A DNA stretch of 64,000 nt from Arcicella sp034519515 (GTDB lineage Bacteria; Bacteroidota; Bacteroidia; Cytophagales; Spirosomataceae), in NCBI GenBank assembly GCA_034519515.1, contig JAXHOK010000048.1:62001-126000 (forward strand), in the 5' to 3' direction. The position numbers were made by a program, and so were the translations under genes. A model generated the notes under the pieces. That model was not told where the DNA came from. It did no database searches and worked only from the letters and a program-made list of their open reading frames with translations. Shown here in pieces: positions 8,504 through 17,354 of the stretch. Within the stretch, counting starts at the first letter, position 1; each line of letters opens with the position of its first letter.

Positions 8504-10360
8504 TTGGTATTTACTCAAAAAATAGTACATCAAACCGTATCTTTGTACAGAAAATATATCGAAGTGCTAAAAAAAATACCCCATAAAAATATCATATTAT
8601 TGATTTTCTTTTTGATTGTGTCTTGGGCGAGTAATGCTCAAACCATCGCAATTACAAAAGATGGGTTTGGGCTGTGTCCAGGGGGAAGTATCGGCTTAGC
8701 CACCACCGACCCTACTTTAAGAGACTATCAATGGCAAATTTATCGAAACGCCGCTCAGGGTTGGTCTGCTATCAATTCAAGTAGTGCCAATTCCCCAAAA
8801 TTAACTCACGATGAAGCAGCCATTTATCGTTTATTAGCTACCGATTTCTCTAATAATTCCAGAATTTCTAACGAAGTAACTGTGCCTTTGTTGGTTGCAC
8901 CGCCTATACCCGTCATTACGCCCAGCCGTGCCGTAAACCAAATTTGTCAAGGGGATTCCTTGATTTTAAGTACGAATATTCTGCCAGGGTATTTTTATTA
9001 TTGGAGTTTCAATGATACCCAATTAGCTATTCCACAGAGTGATAAAATAACGGCTAAAAAAGCGGGCATTTATAAATTGCAGATAACCGATAATAGTGCC
9101 ACCAGTAATTCCTGCACGGCATTTTCCGCTCCTTACAAGATTGATTTCACTTCGGTTGTTCCTCTAAAAATTGATTCATTACCTCCTTTTTGTAGTATTA
9201 CTGCCGCTCCCGTAAACATTGTTGCCACACCCGCAGGAGGAAAATTCAAGGGAAAAGGTATCACCAATGTCGATAACGGTACTTTTAGCCCGTCGGTGGC
9301 AGGTTTGGGAAAACATATTATTACCTACACATTAGCCGATGCAGGGGCTTGTCCCGAACGAACCGAAACTCGTACTTTTACCGTAGCCACACCCCCCGCC
9401 ACCATCACCACCAATACGGGCAGAAACCAATTTTGTGCGGGTGATATTGCCACACTTTCTGCCCCCGCAGGCATGAAAAAATATGAATGGTTTTTGAATG
9501 GAAGTCCCGCTGGGAGTAATAGCACATTAGACGTTGGGGCAGGAGGAGATTTTCAAGTGAAAGTTACTGACGGTGAACCCTGTACGAACACTTCGCCCAC
9601 GGTAAAAATTGAATTTTTTAATCCTTCCAGTGTAAAAATTGCCCCCATTGCTTCGGGTTGTGGATTAGAATTTCCGACTGTGCCTTTGAGTGCTTCGCCT
9701 TCGGGCGGGGCGTTTATGATTGATGGGGCTTTTGCCACTACTTTCGACTATAAAAAATTGGGTTTTGGCAAACATACCGTAACCTATACCATCAACGGTG
9801 TATTGCCCTGTTTGCAAGGTTCAGACACACAAGTGGTTGAAATCCAAGACTTTCCGAAGCCCAATTTAGGGGCGGATATATTTCTGGGGAAAGGAAATAG
9901 CATAACGCTCAAAGGGCTTATAGACCCCACAATGAATTATTCATGGTCGCCCATTCAAGATTTAGACGACCCTACAAGTCCCAATCCCGTTGCCAGCCCC
10001 GCCCAAACGCAGGATTATACTTTAACCGTAAAAACCACTTTGGGTTGTGAAGGAAAAGACAACGTAAACATCGTGGTGTATCAACCCATTTATATTCCTA
10101 CGGCCTTTACACCCAATAATGACAGCATAAACGACCTCTGGGATTTGGCAGGCATGGAAGCCTACCCAAATGCCGAAGTCCAGATTTTTAACCGCTGGGG
10201 CAACATCGTTTTTTATTCAAAAGGAACGTACAATTTTGCCCCTTTTGATGGCAGCAACAACAACAAACTTCTCCCCGAAGGAATGTACGTCTATAAAATC
10301 AACCCCTTCCCCGACCGTCCTGATTTTCAATATAAAGGAACATTTATGTTGTTGCGGTAA
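8504..10360 (+). CDS. Secreted surface protein with type-B T9SS sorting domain
   Basis: A protein of about 618 residues. A hydrophobic segment (IILLIFFLIVSWASNAQ) looks like a signal peptide ending about residue 45. The body has repeated Ig/PKD-like beta modules with cysteine pairs and CxGD motifs (ICQGDSLIL, FCAGDIATL). The C-terminal 90 residues (PTAFTPNNDSINDLW, IFNRWGNIVFYS, GMYVYKI) are the gliding-motility-type C-terminal domain that serves as a type-B signal for the type IX secretion system. Function is probably adhesion or surface attachment. No ATG precedes the signal peptide; the TTG at 8504 or a nearby alternative codon would be the start, so the N-terminus is uncertain. Confidence 0.85.
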   Translation: MVFTQKIVHQTVSLYRKYIEVLKKIPHKNIILLIFFLIVSWASNAQTIAITKDGFGLCPGGSIGLATTDPTLRDYQWQIYRNAAQGWSAINSSSANSPKLTHDEAAIYRLLATDFSNNSRISNEVTVPLLVAPPIPVITPSRAVNQICQGDSLILSTNILPGYFYYWSFNDTQLAIPQSDKITAKKAGIYKLQITDNSATSNSCTAFSAPYKIDFTSVVPLKIDSLPPFCSITAAPVNIVATPAGGKFKGKGITNVDNGTFSPSVAGLGKHIITYTLADAGACPERTETRTFTVATPPATITTNTGRNQFCAGDIATLSAPAGMKKYEWFLNGSPAGSNSTLDVGAGGDFQVKVTDGEPCTNTSPTVKIEFFNPSSVKIAPIASGCGLEFPTVPLSASPSGGAFMIDGAFATTFDYKKLGFGKHTVTYTINGVLPCLQGSDTQVVEIQDFPKPNLGADIFLGKGNSITLKGLIDPTMNYSWSPIQDLDDPTSPNPVASPAQTQDYTLTVKTTLGCEGKDNVNIVVYQPIYIPTAFTPNNDSINDLWDLAGMEAYPNAEVQIFNRWGNIVFYSKGTYNFAPFDGSNNNKLLPEGMYVYKINPFPDRPDFQYKGTFMLLR

Positions 10361-10592
10361 TTGTAATCTTCTTGATTCTACTCTGATACTTTAACAGGTT
10401 TATCCCCAAATAAATGCCTCATTCATACTTTTAAAATAGTGATTAGTATTGGTCAAAATCTCCCTTTGAAGGGCAGGGCGAACATCGAGCGGACGCTCTA
10501 ATGATTTTAGGTCGTAACGTCCGCTACGACCAACATGATAATTCTCAACAAGCTGTAATACTAATCCCTACCCCCTAAAACCTAATCCTTAC

Positions 10593-12014
10593 TTAAAATA
10601 AAGCATTCATATCCAAAATATTATCTACCAATCCCAAACTGTGCTTGTTTTTTATCAAGCCGAAAGTAGTTATTAGTACAATAAAAATCTGCTTTTTTGT
10701 GCTTGTTACGTGCCTAAAAATACTCTTTTTTCTTCGTAAATTATCGGCATCTTCTTTAGTCAAAATCAGTTCATCGTTATAAAATTTCACTTCACATAAA
10801 GAGATTACACTGTCTTGTCGGTCAATCAGGAGGTCAATTTGCGTTCCTTCTATTTCATCGGTGGTTTTTGCCAAGAAACTATATTGATTAGTATGTACGC
10901 CCGCAATGCCCAAAGCCGTTTTAATATTGTCGATGTGATGTAAACAAATATTTTCAAAAGCGTATCCGCTCCACGTTATCCACGTTTGGGTTTTGCTCAA
11001 CGATTGCCAAGAAATGGTTTCTTTAAGCGGAATGTCTCGGATAAATTTTAGATAAAATAGTGAATAGCAGTCCGTTAAACGGAAAAGCGTATCTTTTTTC
11101 TTTTTACCGAAAGGAATATAAGAAGAAATAAACCCCGATTGCTCCAATTCTTGTAACATCATTGTCAAACCTCCACCGTCTGATATTTTTGTTTTAGTGA
11201 TTATTTCCGCTCTGCTCATGCCTTTCCAAGCGGATGAAAGGACAGAAACGATGGATTCGTAACGGTCGGAATTGGAGAATAATGCACTGTAAAGATTATC
11301 AAATTCGGTGCGTAAAAGCCCTTGCGGTTGAAAGCAAATATCATCAATGTTTTGAATGGCACTTTTGCCACCTTCCACTTGGTCTAAATAATGAGGAATG
11401 CCGCCCATTGTCATGTATAGCAACAACAATTGATAACGGTCGAAAGCGATGTGTTTTTCTTGAAAATAGGCTTCTGTTTCTGCCAATGTGAAGGATTGGA
11501 GGTGGATTCGGCGGGTAACACGGTTATGCAAACCTCCTTTGTCGTTAATGATTTTTTGAATCATCCAAGCCGTTGCCGAGCCACAAATCACGACAACAAT
11601 ATTGGCTTTGACGGCATAACTATTCCAAAAATAACTGAAACCTGTCAGAAAATCAGATTTACTGCCTGCCATCCACGGTAATTCATCAATGAAAACTACT
11701 TTCCGTTTTTCAGTATCTGCCAACGATTCGAGGTAGGTTTTTAGTTGATGAAAAGCCTCCAGCCAGTCGATGGGCGGAGGTGGGAGCGTTTCTGATTTTT
11801 GAACATCTTTGAGGCTGTACGCAAAATTTCTTAGCTGCTGTTGTTTTGTGCCGTCTTTCAAACCCGTAAGCTCAAAGTCTATTTTTCCTGCAAAAAATGA
11901 CCCGATCAAATAGGTTTTTCCTACTCGTCTTCTGCCAAAAACGGCTACTAATTCTGCCTTTTTTGAGGCGTAGGCATTCGCCAAAACCTCCAACTCTTTT
12001 TTACGACCTATCAT
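10593..12014 (-). CDS. Second ATPase_2/DUF234-type ATPase-nuclease
   Basis: This 473-residue paralogue of the gene at 6882-8315 is collinear with it along its whole length: Walker A GRRRVGKTYL, Walker B VVFIDELPW, CGSATAWM and the C-terminal GTQIDLLIDRQ...LCEVKF nuclease core. The two differ at many positions, so this is an old duplication or two separate arrivals. The start ATG at 12014 lies about 10 bp below an array of four alternating 15-16-bp repeats. It is convergent with the type-B sorted surface protein. The substrate of the nuclease domain is unknown. Confidence 0.8.
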   Translation of the reverse strand: MIGRKKELEVLANAYASKKAELVAVFGRRRVGKTYLIGSFFAGKIDFELTGLKDGTKQQQLRNFAYSLKDVQKSETLPPPPIDWLEAFHQLKTYLESLADTEKRKVVFIDELPWMAGSKSDFLTGFSYFWNSYAVKANIVVVICGSATAWMIQKIINDKGGLHNRVTRRIHLQSFTLAETEAYFQEKHIAFDRYQLLLLYMTMGGIPHYLDQVEGGKSAIQNIDDICFQPQGLLRTEFDNLYSALFSNSDRYESIVSVLSSAWKGMSRAEIITKTKISDGGGLTMMLQELEQSGFISSYIPFGKKKKDTLFRLTDCYSLFYLKFIRDIPLKETISWQSLSKTQTWITWSGYAFENICLHHIDNIKTALGIAGVHTNQYSFLAKTTDEIEGTQIDLLIDRQDSVISLCEVKFYNDELILTKEDADNLRRKKSIFRHVTSTKKQIFIVLITTFGLIKNKHSLGLVDNILDMNALF

Positions 12015-12024
12015 ATTTGTATCC

Positions 12025-12121
12025 TTAATCTGCGGAATGTGGGTAAAAATACATACATTCCGCAGATTAACAAAACTTAATCTGCGGAATGTGGGGTGGA
12101 ATGGGTAGATTCCGCAGGTTA
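12025..12121 (-). promoter_or_regulatory. Alternating four-copy repeat array upstream of the second ATPase
   Basis: TTAATCTGCGGAATGT occurs at 12025-12040 and 12077-12092. Its exact reverse complement is at 12055-12070, and a degenerate one at 12107-12121. On the minus strand a TTTTG and a TATTTTTA box 19 bp apart (one mismatch to the consensus -7) would place one copy exactly in the promoter spacer. It looks like an operator array. Confidence 0.6.
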
Positions 12122-12168
12122 TCTAGAAAAAGTTGAAAGTGATTTATGAGGAAAAGTTGTTCTTACAT

Positions 12169-13633
12169 CAATATGTTGTGCGCCGAAATAGGCTGGTTGT
12201 AAAATAAAAGCACTTCTCCTATTGTTATAAGGTTTTCCGACCTAAACAACTTGTAAAGGTGCAAATAATTACCGACACTATTGGACGTACTGTCTGGACA
12301 ATTCAGTGCTACAAATTTACAACATTTTGCTATCATTATTGACAGCATTTTGGGAATTTCTAATTCAGTTACCACTTTATCAGTAGCTCGATATAGCTCA
12401 CTAAGCCATCGAACTGTTCAAAGATTCTATGCTTTGAAGGATGTTAATTGGTTATTAGTGAACCTATTTTTATTCAAACACTTCATCTACAAAAAAGGTA
12501 AAAACTATCTTTTTGCAGCCGATGAGACGGTCAAAGGCAAAGCGGGTAAAAAAACGCATGGTCTTGGTCGCTTTTATTCATCAATGGCAAAACAAGTAAT
12601 TCGTTCTGTTAGCTTTTTAGCCATTTCTATTGTCGATATTGAGAAAGAGGAATCTTATATTTTAGGATGCAAACAACTGATTGTTAATAATTTAACAAAA
12701 GTAAATAATGATAAAGAGCCTAAATCTAAGTCAAAGAAAAAACTAAAAGCTAAACCGAAAACTAAATCGAAAGGCAGACCAAAAGGTTCAAAGAATAAAA
12801 TCAAAACCGAACCAGAAAGTACTTCTTATCAAGTCCTTAAAACGTTATTAGACTTGGTTCAGAGCCAATTGAAGGTATTTTTGCCCGAATTAAACTGTTT
12901 TCATTTAGTCCTTGACGGCTTCTATGGTCACGAAGACTATCTACTTTTAGCCACCAAAAATGGGCTGAATATTATCTCAAAGTTTAAGGTAAACGCTCAT
13001 CTAATTTTACCTTATCGAAGGGGAGCAATCAGGCATTGGACGACCTAAAACTTTGGGGGATAGAGTGAATTTAGATAATCTTGATGAGAAATTTTATATC
13101 TCATCAATTCAAGATAAAGATTCTAATGTTTCAACCAAAGTATATCAGTTTGAGGCTTTTACCCCTAAAATGGCAGGTCTAAAATTGAATGTTGTGGTGA
13201 TGATTCATACTCATCAAGTAACCAAACAAGTTAGTCGAAACATAATCTTTACTAATGATTTGACTTTGGATGCTCTAAAAGTTATCAAATATTACTCTCT
13301 ACGATTTCAGATAGAATTTGATTTTAGAGACGCTAAACAATTTTATGGACTCGCTGATTTTAAAAATTATAAAGAAACTCAAGTGACCAATGCGGTCAAT
13401 ATTGCTTTTACAATGACCGTTATTGGCAAGCTGGTCTTGGAAAAGTACAAACTTAAACTCGACTGTCCCAACATGGGCATTATTGACCTAAAAACTGTAT
13501 TTCGTACCCAAAAATGTGCAGAAATACTTTTAAATAATATCAATTTAGACTCAGATGAATTTTTAAGTAGTTCCCAATTCCTTAAAATCGCCAGATTAGA
13601 GGCTATTCGCATTTAATCTTGGCGAACATATTG
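12169..13633 (+). mobile_element. IS4-like insertion sequence (decayed)
   Basis: About 1.46 kb. The probable ends are marked by the inverted 9-mer CAATATGTT (12169-12177) / AACATATTG (13625-13633), with a nearby CGCC on both sides. No clear target duplication is seen, so the ends are provisional. It carries one transposase in two frames. The element sits inside or at the end of a TIR-domain gene remnant whose remaining piece begins at 13634. Confidence 0.6.
12281..13616 (+). pseudogene. IS4-like DDE transposase, frameshifted
   Basis: The first part (12281-13048) contains the first catalytic Asp in AADETVKGK and the second in VLDGFYGHE. The second part (13053-13616) has the Glu region FQIEFDFRDAKQFYG. 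The frames join near 13014-13022: reading one base over gives LPYEGEQSGIGRPKTLGD, the usual linker with GRPK. A further shift near 12280 is likely, because the upstream frame encodes KQLVKVQIITDTI just before DVLSGQFSATN. A lysine-rich insert lies near residue 145. Transposition in cis would require frameshifting; otherwise it is dead. Confidence 0.75.
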
Positions 13634-13744
13634 TATAATAGGCTTTACTTTTAACCCAATATTTTTTGAACTATTTACACGTTTATAAATGATAGCTTTT
13701 ATTTCCTCACTCTGCCACGGACCTTCCTCATTGCTAATAAAAAT

Positions 13745-15065
13745 GGTTCTATCGTGAATTTGGGTATTGAGTACAATTAGTAATTTTTATTTTATCTTTC
13801 CTGTAAAAATAAAGGATAAGATGAACGTATTATTTTTTGAACAACTTTTAGGGGGCGCTGATTTAGGTGGTCAATCTTCGGATAGAGTTGACTACGATAT
13901 ATTTGGATTGTATTTTCCAAGGTGAGTGTTAGGAATCAATACCCAGAATATGGAAAAAGAGCAATATGGTAGTTGATACGCACGCCAACGAACGGTTCGA
14001 GAAATGTCCATTTTAGGTAAAAAAGTAATATCCAAGTTCGTAAATTTAAAACCTCTTCTAATCAATATTTTGGGAAGAATTAAGTATGGTACGAAAAGGT
14101 AGTCATTTCACCAAACGTTACGAAACGTTCATTTTTGAATCGTGTAAAGGTAGTGATATGAATAGAATCGCTGAACAAGAAAACTTATTACTTGACAGCG
14201 TATGGGGTATTTATCATTTATATGCAAAAAAACTTTCAACCATAGACTTTTTTAGCAAAGTTAAGCGAATGGGTATGGACGAAATTGCTCTAAAAAAAGG
14301 CAAAGGTGATTATGTGGTTATTTTGGTAGATTTAGATACTCATCAGGTCATTGATGTACTTCCATCACGCTTGAAAGACTTTCTCATTGAGTATTTTACT
14401 AATAAGGGAAAAGCCTTTTGTGAGCAAATTGAGGTATTTTGTTCTGATATGTGGACAGCTTATTTGGAAACAGCTAAAGAACTTTTTATCAATGCTACCA
14501 TTGTGGTAGACCGCTTTCATTATTTCAGCTATTTGCAAGATGTTATTGATAAAACTCGTAAAAAATTAAGAAAAAGTAATCCCAAACAAGACCTTTTAAA
14601 GAAAACCAACCGGGTCGCCGGTGCGATGGATTCTTTTTAAGAACCCACAAGATTTATCTAAAAAGGAAAAACAAAAATTAATTGAGTTGTGGACAATTCC
14701 TGAATTTAAAGAACTCAAAGAAATTTACGATTTAAAGAATGAATTTAGAGCCATTCTACAACAAGAAATAGACCAGAGTAAAGCCACTATTTTATTGAAT
14801 GAGTGGGTAGAAAAAGCAAAGAAAATGGCAAACGAATCAATGAATACTTTCATAGAATTCTATCAAAAGTGGCAACAGTATATTCTGAACTATTTCACCC
14901 ATAGGGTCTCAACAAGTTTAATTGAGGGTATCAATAATAAAATAAATCTAATTAAAAGGCGTGGATTTGGCTTCGCATCATTTACTAATTTCAAGAGAAT
15001 TGTATTGATAGAATTTCTCTAATCTTAGTTTTGTCATACATTTTTACCAAATTCACGATAGAACC
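13745..15065 (+). mobile_element. ISL3-family insertion sequence
   Basis: Length 1321 bp. The termini are a perfect inverted repeat GGTTCTATCGTGAATTTGG (13745-13763) and its complement ending at 15065. The 8-bp flanks are ATAAAAAT on the left and ATAAAAAA on the right (7 of 8), as expected for the 8-bp duplication of ISL3 elements. It carries a single decayed transposase. Confidence 0.85.
13821..15022 (+). pseudogene. ISL3-family transposase, degraded
   Basis: The C-terminal two thirds survive in two frames. Frame one (14086-14640) has GSHFTKRYETFI, catalytic Asp in GMDEIALKKGKGDY and Asp in CSDMWTAYLE with VVDRFHYF. Frame two (about 14621-15022) has WILFKNPQDLS and the Glu-bearing EGINNKINLIKRRGFGF. 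The junction near 14620 needs a one-base shift. The N-terminal zinc-finger region (from ATG 13821, then ILGKKVISKFVN near 14012) contains stops and shifts and has lost the paired cysteines. It is therefore probably inactive. Confidence 0.8.
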
Positions 15066-15366
15066 ATAAAAAATTAGAAAATTATTGCAGTTTTCAAGAG
15101 CATGAGTTAAAACATCAATATTATCATCACCCAATCCTAAGTTTTCTTTGTCAAAAAAATATTCAAATTAGCAATTTTGAGTGTTCTGTAGATACTCCTA
15201 ATGTAATCTATATCCTTTGAATTGTAAGATATAAAAGTGTCAAACTTTTCCATAATTTATTATTAAATTGTTTCAAGAAATGATAAATATTGATTTTCAA
15301 AATGTACTTTTATAATTAACAAATTAACCCAAACGCTTACTCATAATCAACCAAACCCATTTTAAT

Positions 15367-15903
15367 TTACTTTTTCAAATTCCTCCACTCCTCCCTAAAC
15401 CGTTCACACTCAACTTTCGGCAACCAAGAATTCACTTTTTCCAATTCCGTTAATTTGTCAATTGCTTTTTGGGCAGTTATGATTTGTTCGTCTATCATTC
15501 GCTGGAAAACCCACAAAATACCGTGTACTTCTAAACCTTGTCTTTCGGCTTCTTTGCGTAAACGGTTGTCGCCCGTGAGGATAAGGCAATTTTCGCCAAT
15601 CTGTTTTGCATAAAAATAAATGGATAAATCTTGAATGGACAACTTGCCTGATTGTGTGGTTTGTTTGTCCAAGTTTTCTATTTCATCCCTTGTCAATTGT
15701 CTGACTGTCAAAATATTAGCCTCCAAAAATGGCTGTAATTTACTCAACTGTTCTGGCTCTAACTCGCTCAAAATCAATTGCGTAGTATGAAAACTAAACG
15801 ATAATTGAAAGAATTTTTCGGTTAATTCTATCTCGTGTAAATCAATAAATAAATTAGCATCATTAATAGCTATTTTCAAAGTCGGGCTTGGGTCTGATGT
15901 CAT
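15367..15903 (-). CDS. PIN-domain protein (toxin-like nuclease)
   Basis: The 178-residue protein has the PIN layout: first acidic residue in INDANLFIDL, a middle conserved acidic stretch (LSIQDLSIYFYAK) and ILTGDNRLRKEAERQG with the last Asp, then GILWVF. PIN proteins are metal-dependent RNases, most often toxins of VapBC-like pairs. Its ATG overlaps the stop of the upstream HTH/ImmA-IrrE gene by 4 bp, so the two are translated together and probably form a toxin/regulator pair. No VapB-type antitoxin is present, and the upstream protein presumably takes that role. Confidence 0.75.
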   Translation of the reverse strand: MTSDPSPTLKIAINDANLFIDLHEIELTEKFFQLSFSFHTTQLILSELEPEQLSKLQPFLEANILTVRQLTRDEIENLDKQTTQSGKLSIQDLSIYFYAKQIGENCLILTGDNRLRKEAERQGLEVHGILWVFQRMIDEQIITAQKAIDKLTELEKVNSWLPKVECERFREEWRNLKK

Positions 15904-16958
15904 TTTCCAATAAGTGTATTTCTGAAAGTGGTGAGCGACATATTGCCCAAACTGGCGGCTTTACTCAGAGATATAATTTCTTCAGCTGCGGCACGAAACA
16001 ATAACTGATTGAACCGCAAAGCCTTTTCTATGCCTGTATATTCGCCTGGTTCATTTTTGCGATAACCAACCTTTGTCATCCAGATAATAAATCCTTTGAA
16101 AATAGAATCATTGATGATTTCTAAGTTTTTCAAACGAGCCAAAATGGCTTGTATAGAAATGCCATAATTGATTTTGAGTTGGATTAATTCGGCTAAGGAA
16201 ATCTTTTTACGTTTTTCTGAAAATGCTTGAATCACCTGTTTTTTCGGAAGAAGCATCGCCCCTGCAAAACTATGACAGCCTTTTTCTACATCAAATCCGT
16301 CTTCAAAAGTGAGAATCGTATGCCCCAATTCGTGTAATGCCGTAAAGCGTTTGCGGACATTATCATCATTTTGATTCAAGACCACAACCGTATGATTATT
16401 GGCATCGGCATAGAATCCTTGAAAACCATCGCTGGTTGAAATTTCGACTACCTTAATGCCCTCATTTTCAAGCAATTCCAATACATTTTGTATGGGACGT
16501 GTACCTAAATCCCATTTCTCACGCAAGGCTTCTGCAACTATTTCTATATCATTTTTATGGGTAATATGACACTGAGAGGCTTCCAAGGGGTTTTTGAAAA
16601 TTAAAGAAACATTCATCAATTCCTCTAATTCAAAATACCTTTCGAGTACATCCTTTGCTTTTTCTTGTACGGCAACGTCTTCGGTTTTTGTTAATTTAGT
16701 CTTTTTTCGATACTCAATTTTACCGAGTGAAATTACTGATTCTCGAAAAAAGTAATTCAAATCAACACCCAACGTTTTTGCCAAAGCCAGCATGGTGTCG
16801 GCTTCGGGTTTGGATTTTCCTTGCTCAAACTGATGAATGGCTTGGCGACTAACTGCTTTTTCACCAGCTACGGCTTTCATTTTTTCAGATAAATCTTCCA
16901 AGGAAAAACCTGCCATCTTCCGAGCCGAAATGAGTCTATCTTGAAAATTAGCTTGCAT
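15900..16958 (-). CDS. XRE-family regulator with ImmA/IrrE metallopeptidase domain
   Basis: This is a 352-residue protein. The N-terminal HTH_XRE domain (residues about 8-65; SRQAIHQFEQGKSKP is the recognition-helix region) is joined to an ImmA/IrrE (COG2856) domain with zinc motif HELGH in FTALHELGHTIL near residue 210. Proteins of this class cleave or inactivate partner repressors, or act as metalloprotease-linked antitoxins. Here the partner is the overlapping PIN gene. The promoter region upstream has a perfect 14-bp inverted repeat covering both promoter boxes, which indicates autorepression through the HTH domain. Confidence 0.85.
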   Translation of the reverse strand: MQANFQDRLISARKMAGFSLEDLSEKMKAVAGEKAVSRQAIHQFEQGKSKPEADTMLALAKTLGVDLNYFFRESVISLGKIEYRKKTKLTKTEDVAVQEKAKDVLERYFELEELMNVSLIFKNPLEASQCHITHKNDIEIVAEALREKWDLGTRPIQNVLELLENEGIKVVEISTSDGFQGFYADANNHTVVVLNQNDDNVRKRFTALHELGHTILTFEDGFDVEKGCHSFAGAMLLPKKQVIQAFSEKRKKISLAELIQLKINYGISIQAILARLKNLEIINDSIFKGFIIWMTKVGYRKNEPGEYTGIEKALRFNQLLFRAAAEEIISLSKAASLGNMSLTTFRNTLIGK

Positions 16959-16977
16959 AATCTTAAAATTAAAAATT

Positions 16978-17024
16978 TTTTACTTGACAAATGTATGTTT
17001 TTTTATTTTATTTGTCAAGTAAAA
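16978..17024 (-). promoter_or_regulatory. Promoter with overlapping operator of the HTH-ImmA/PIN operon
   Basis: A perfect inverted repeat TTTTACTTGACAAA (16978-16991) / TTTGTCAAGTAAAA (17011-17024). On the minus strand the far half-site supplies the -33 TTG (17016-17018). The near half-site overlaps the -7 box TACATTTG (16988-16995), with a 20-bp spacer. A dimer bound here would block polymerase. Confidence 0.8.
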
Positions 17025-17354
17025 TGGGTAATTTCTAATATCTTCATTGATTCAAAAAAATCTCCCGATATGGTATTTTTTATACCTTTACAAAAACAAA
17101 ACTCCAAAGCCATGCAAATAAACATCATCCACCGCCCCAAAAATCTAAACTCAAATCCAATCTGGATATTTTTCAAACTTTTATCAACCGCCAAAGGTCG
17201 AAAACATCTTTGGGATTCGTTTTGGAAGTAAAAATCATACAAGGTAATCTCGGCGATTGCCTTTTTTTATGTATTTTCAAAAATAAAATCACCTACGCAA
17301 ATAGACTGCATACACACTTTCTAATTTTACATCATCAAAAAAATAACAAAAATT
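17025..17354. other. Intergenic region between the PIN operon and rtcB
   Basis: AT-rich, with no recognised gene. A 39-codon frame from ATG 17113 (MQINIIHRPKN...) is possible but has no supporting feature. Confidence 0.4.

Larger units (their letters stand above)
13634..15253 (-). pseudogene. TIR-domain gene remnant, interrupted by ISL3 and IS4-like elements
   Basis: Read on the minus strand from ATG at 15253: MEKFDTFISYNSKDIDYIRS, the beta-A/box-1 start of a TIR domain. At an A7/T7 run (plus-strand 15153-15159) one base appears to be missing. Restoring it gives FFDKENLGLGDDN and LENCNNFLIF. The ISL3 element (13745-15065) interrupts the next codon. Beyond it, after removing the duplicated target, the frame continues as ISNEEGPWQSEEIKA down to about 13634, where the IS4-like element begins. 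About 100 residues of TIR fold are covered. Bacterial TIR proteins commonly act as NAD-cleaving or signalling parts of anti-phage defence. The 3' end of the gene was not found. Confidence 0.7.

Noticed and set aside
12025..12121. Possible CRISPR or attachment site
   Set aside because: Repeats alternate in orientation and have short, unequal gaps; this fits an operator array better.
17113..17231. Short frame MQINIIHRPKN of 39 codons
   Set aside because: No promoter, ribosome site or recognisable family; kept only as a note in the intergenic entry.
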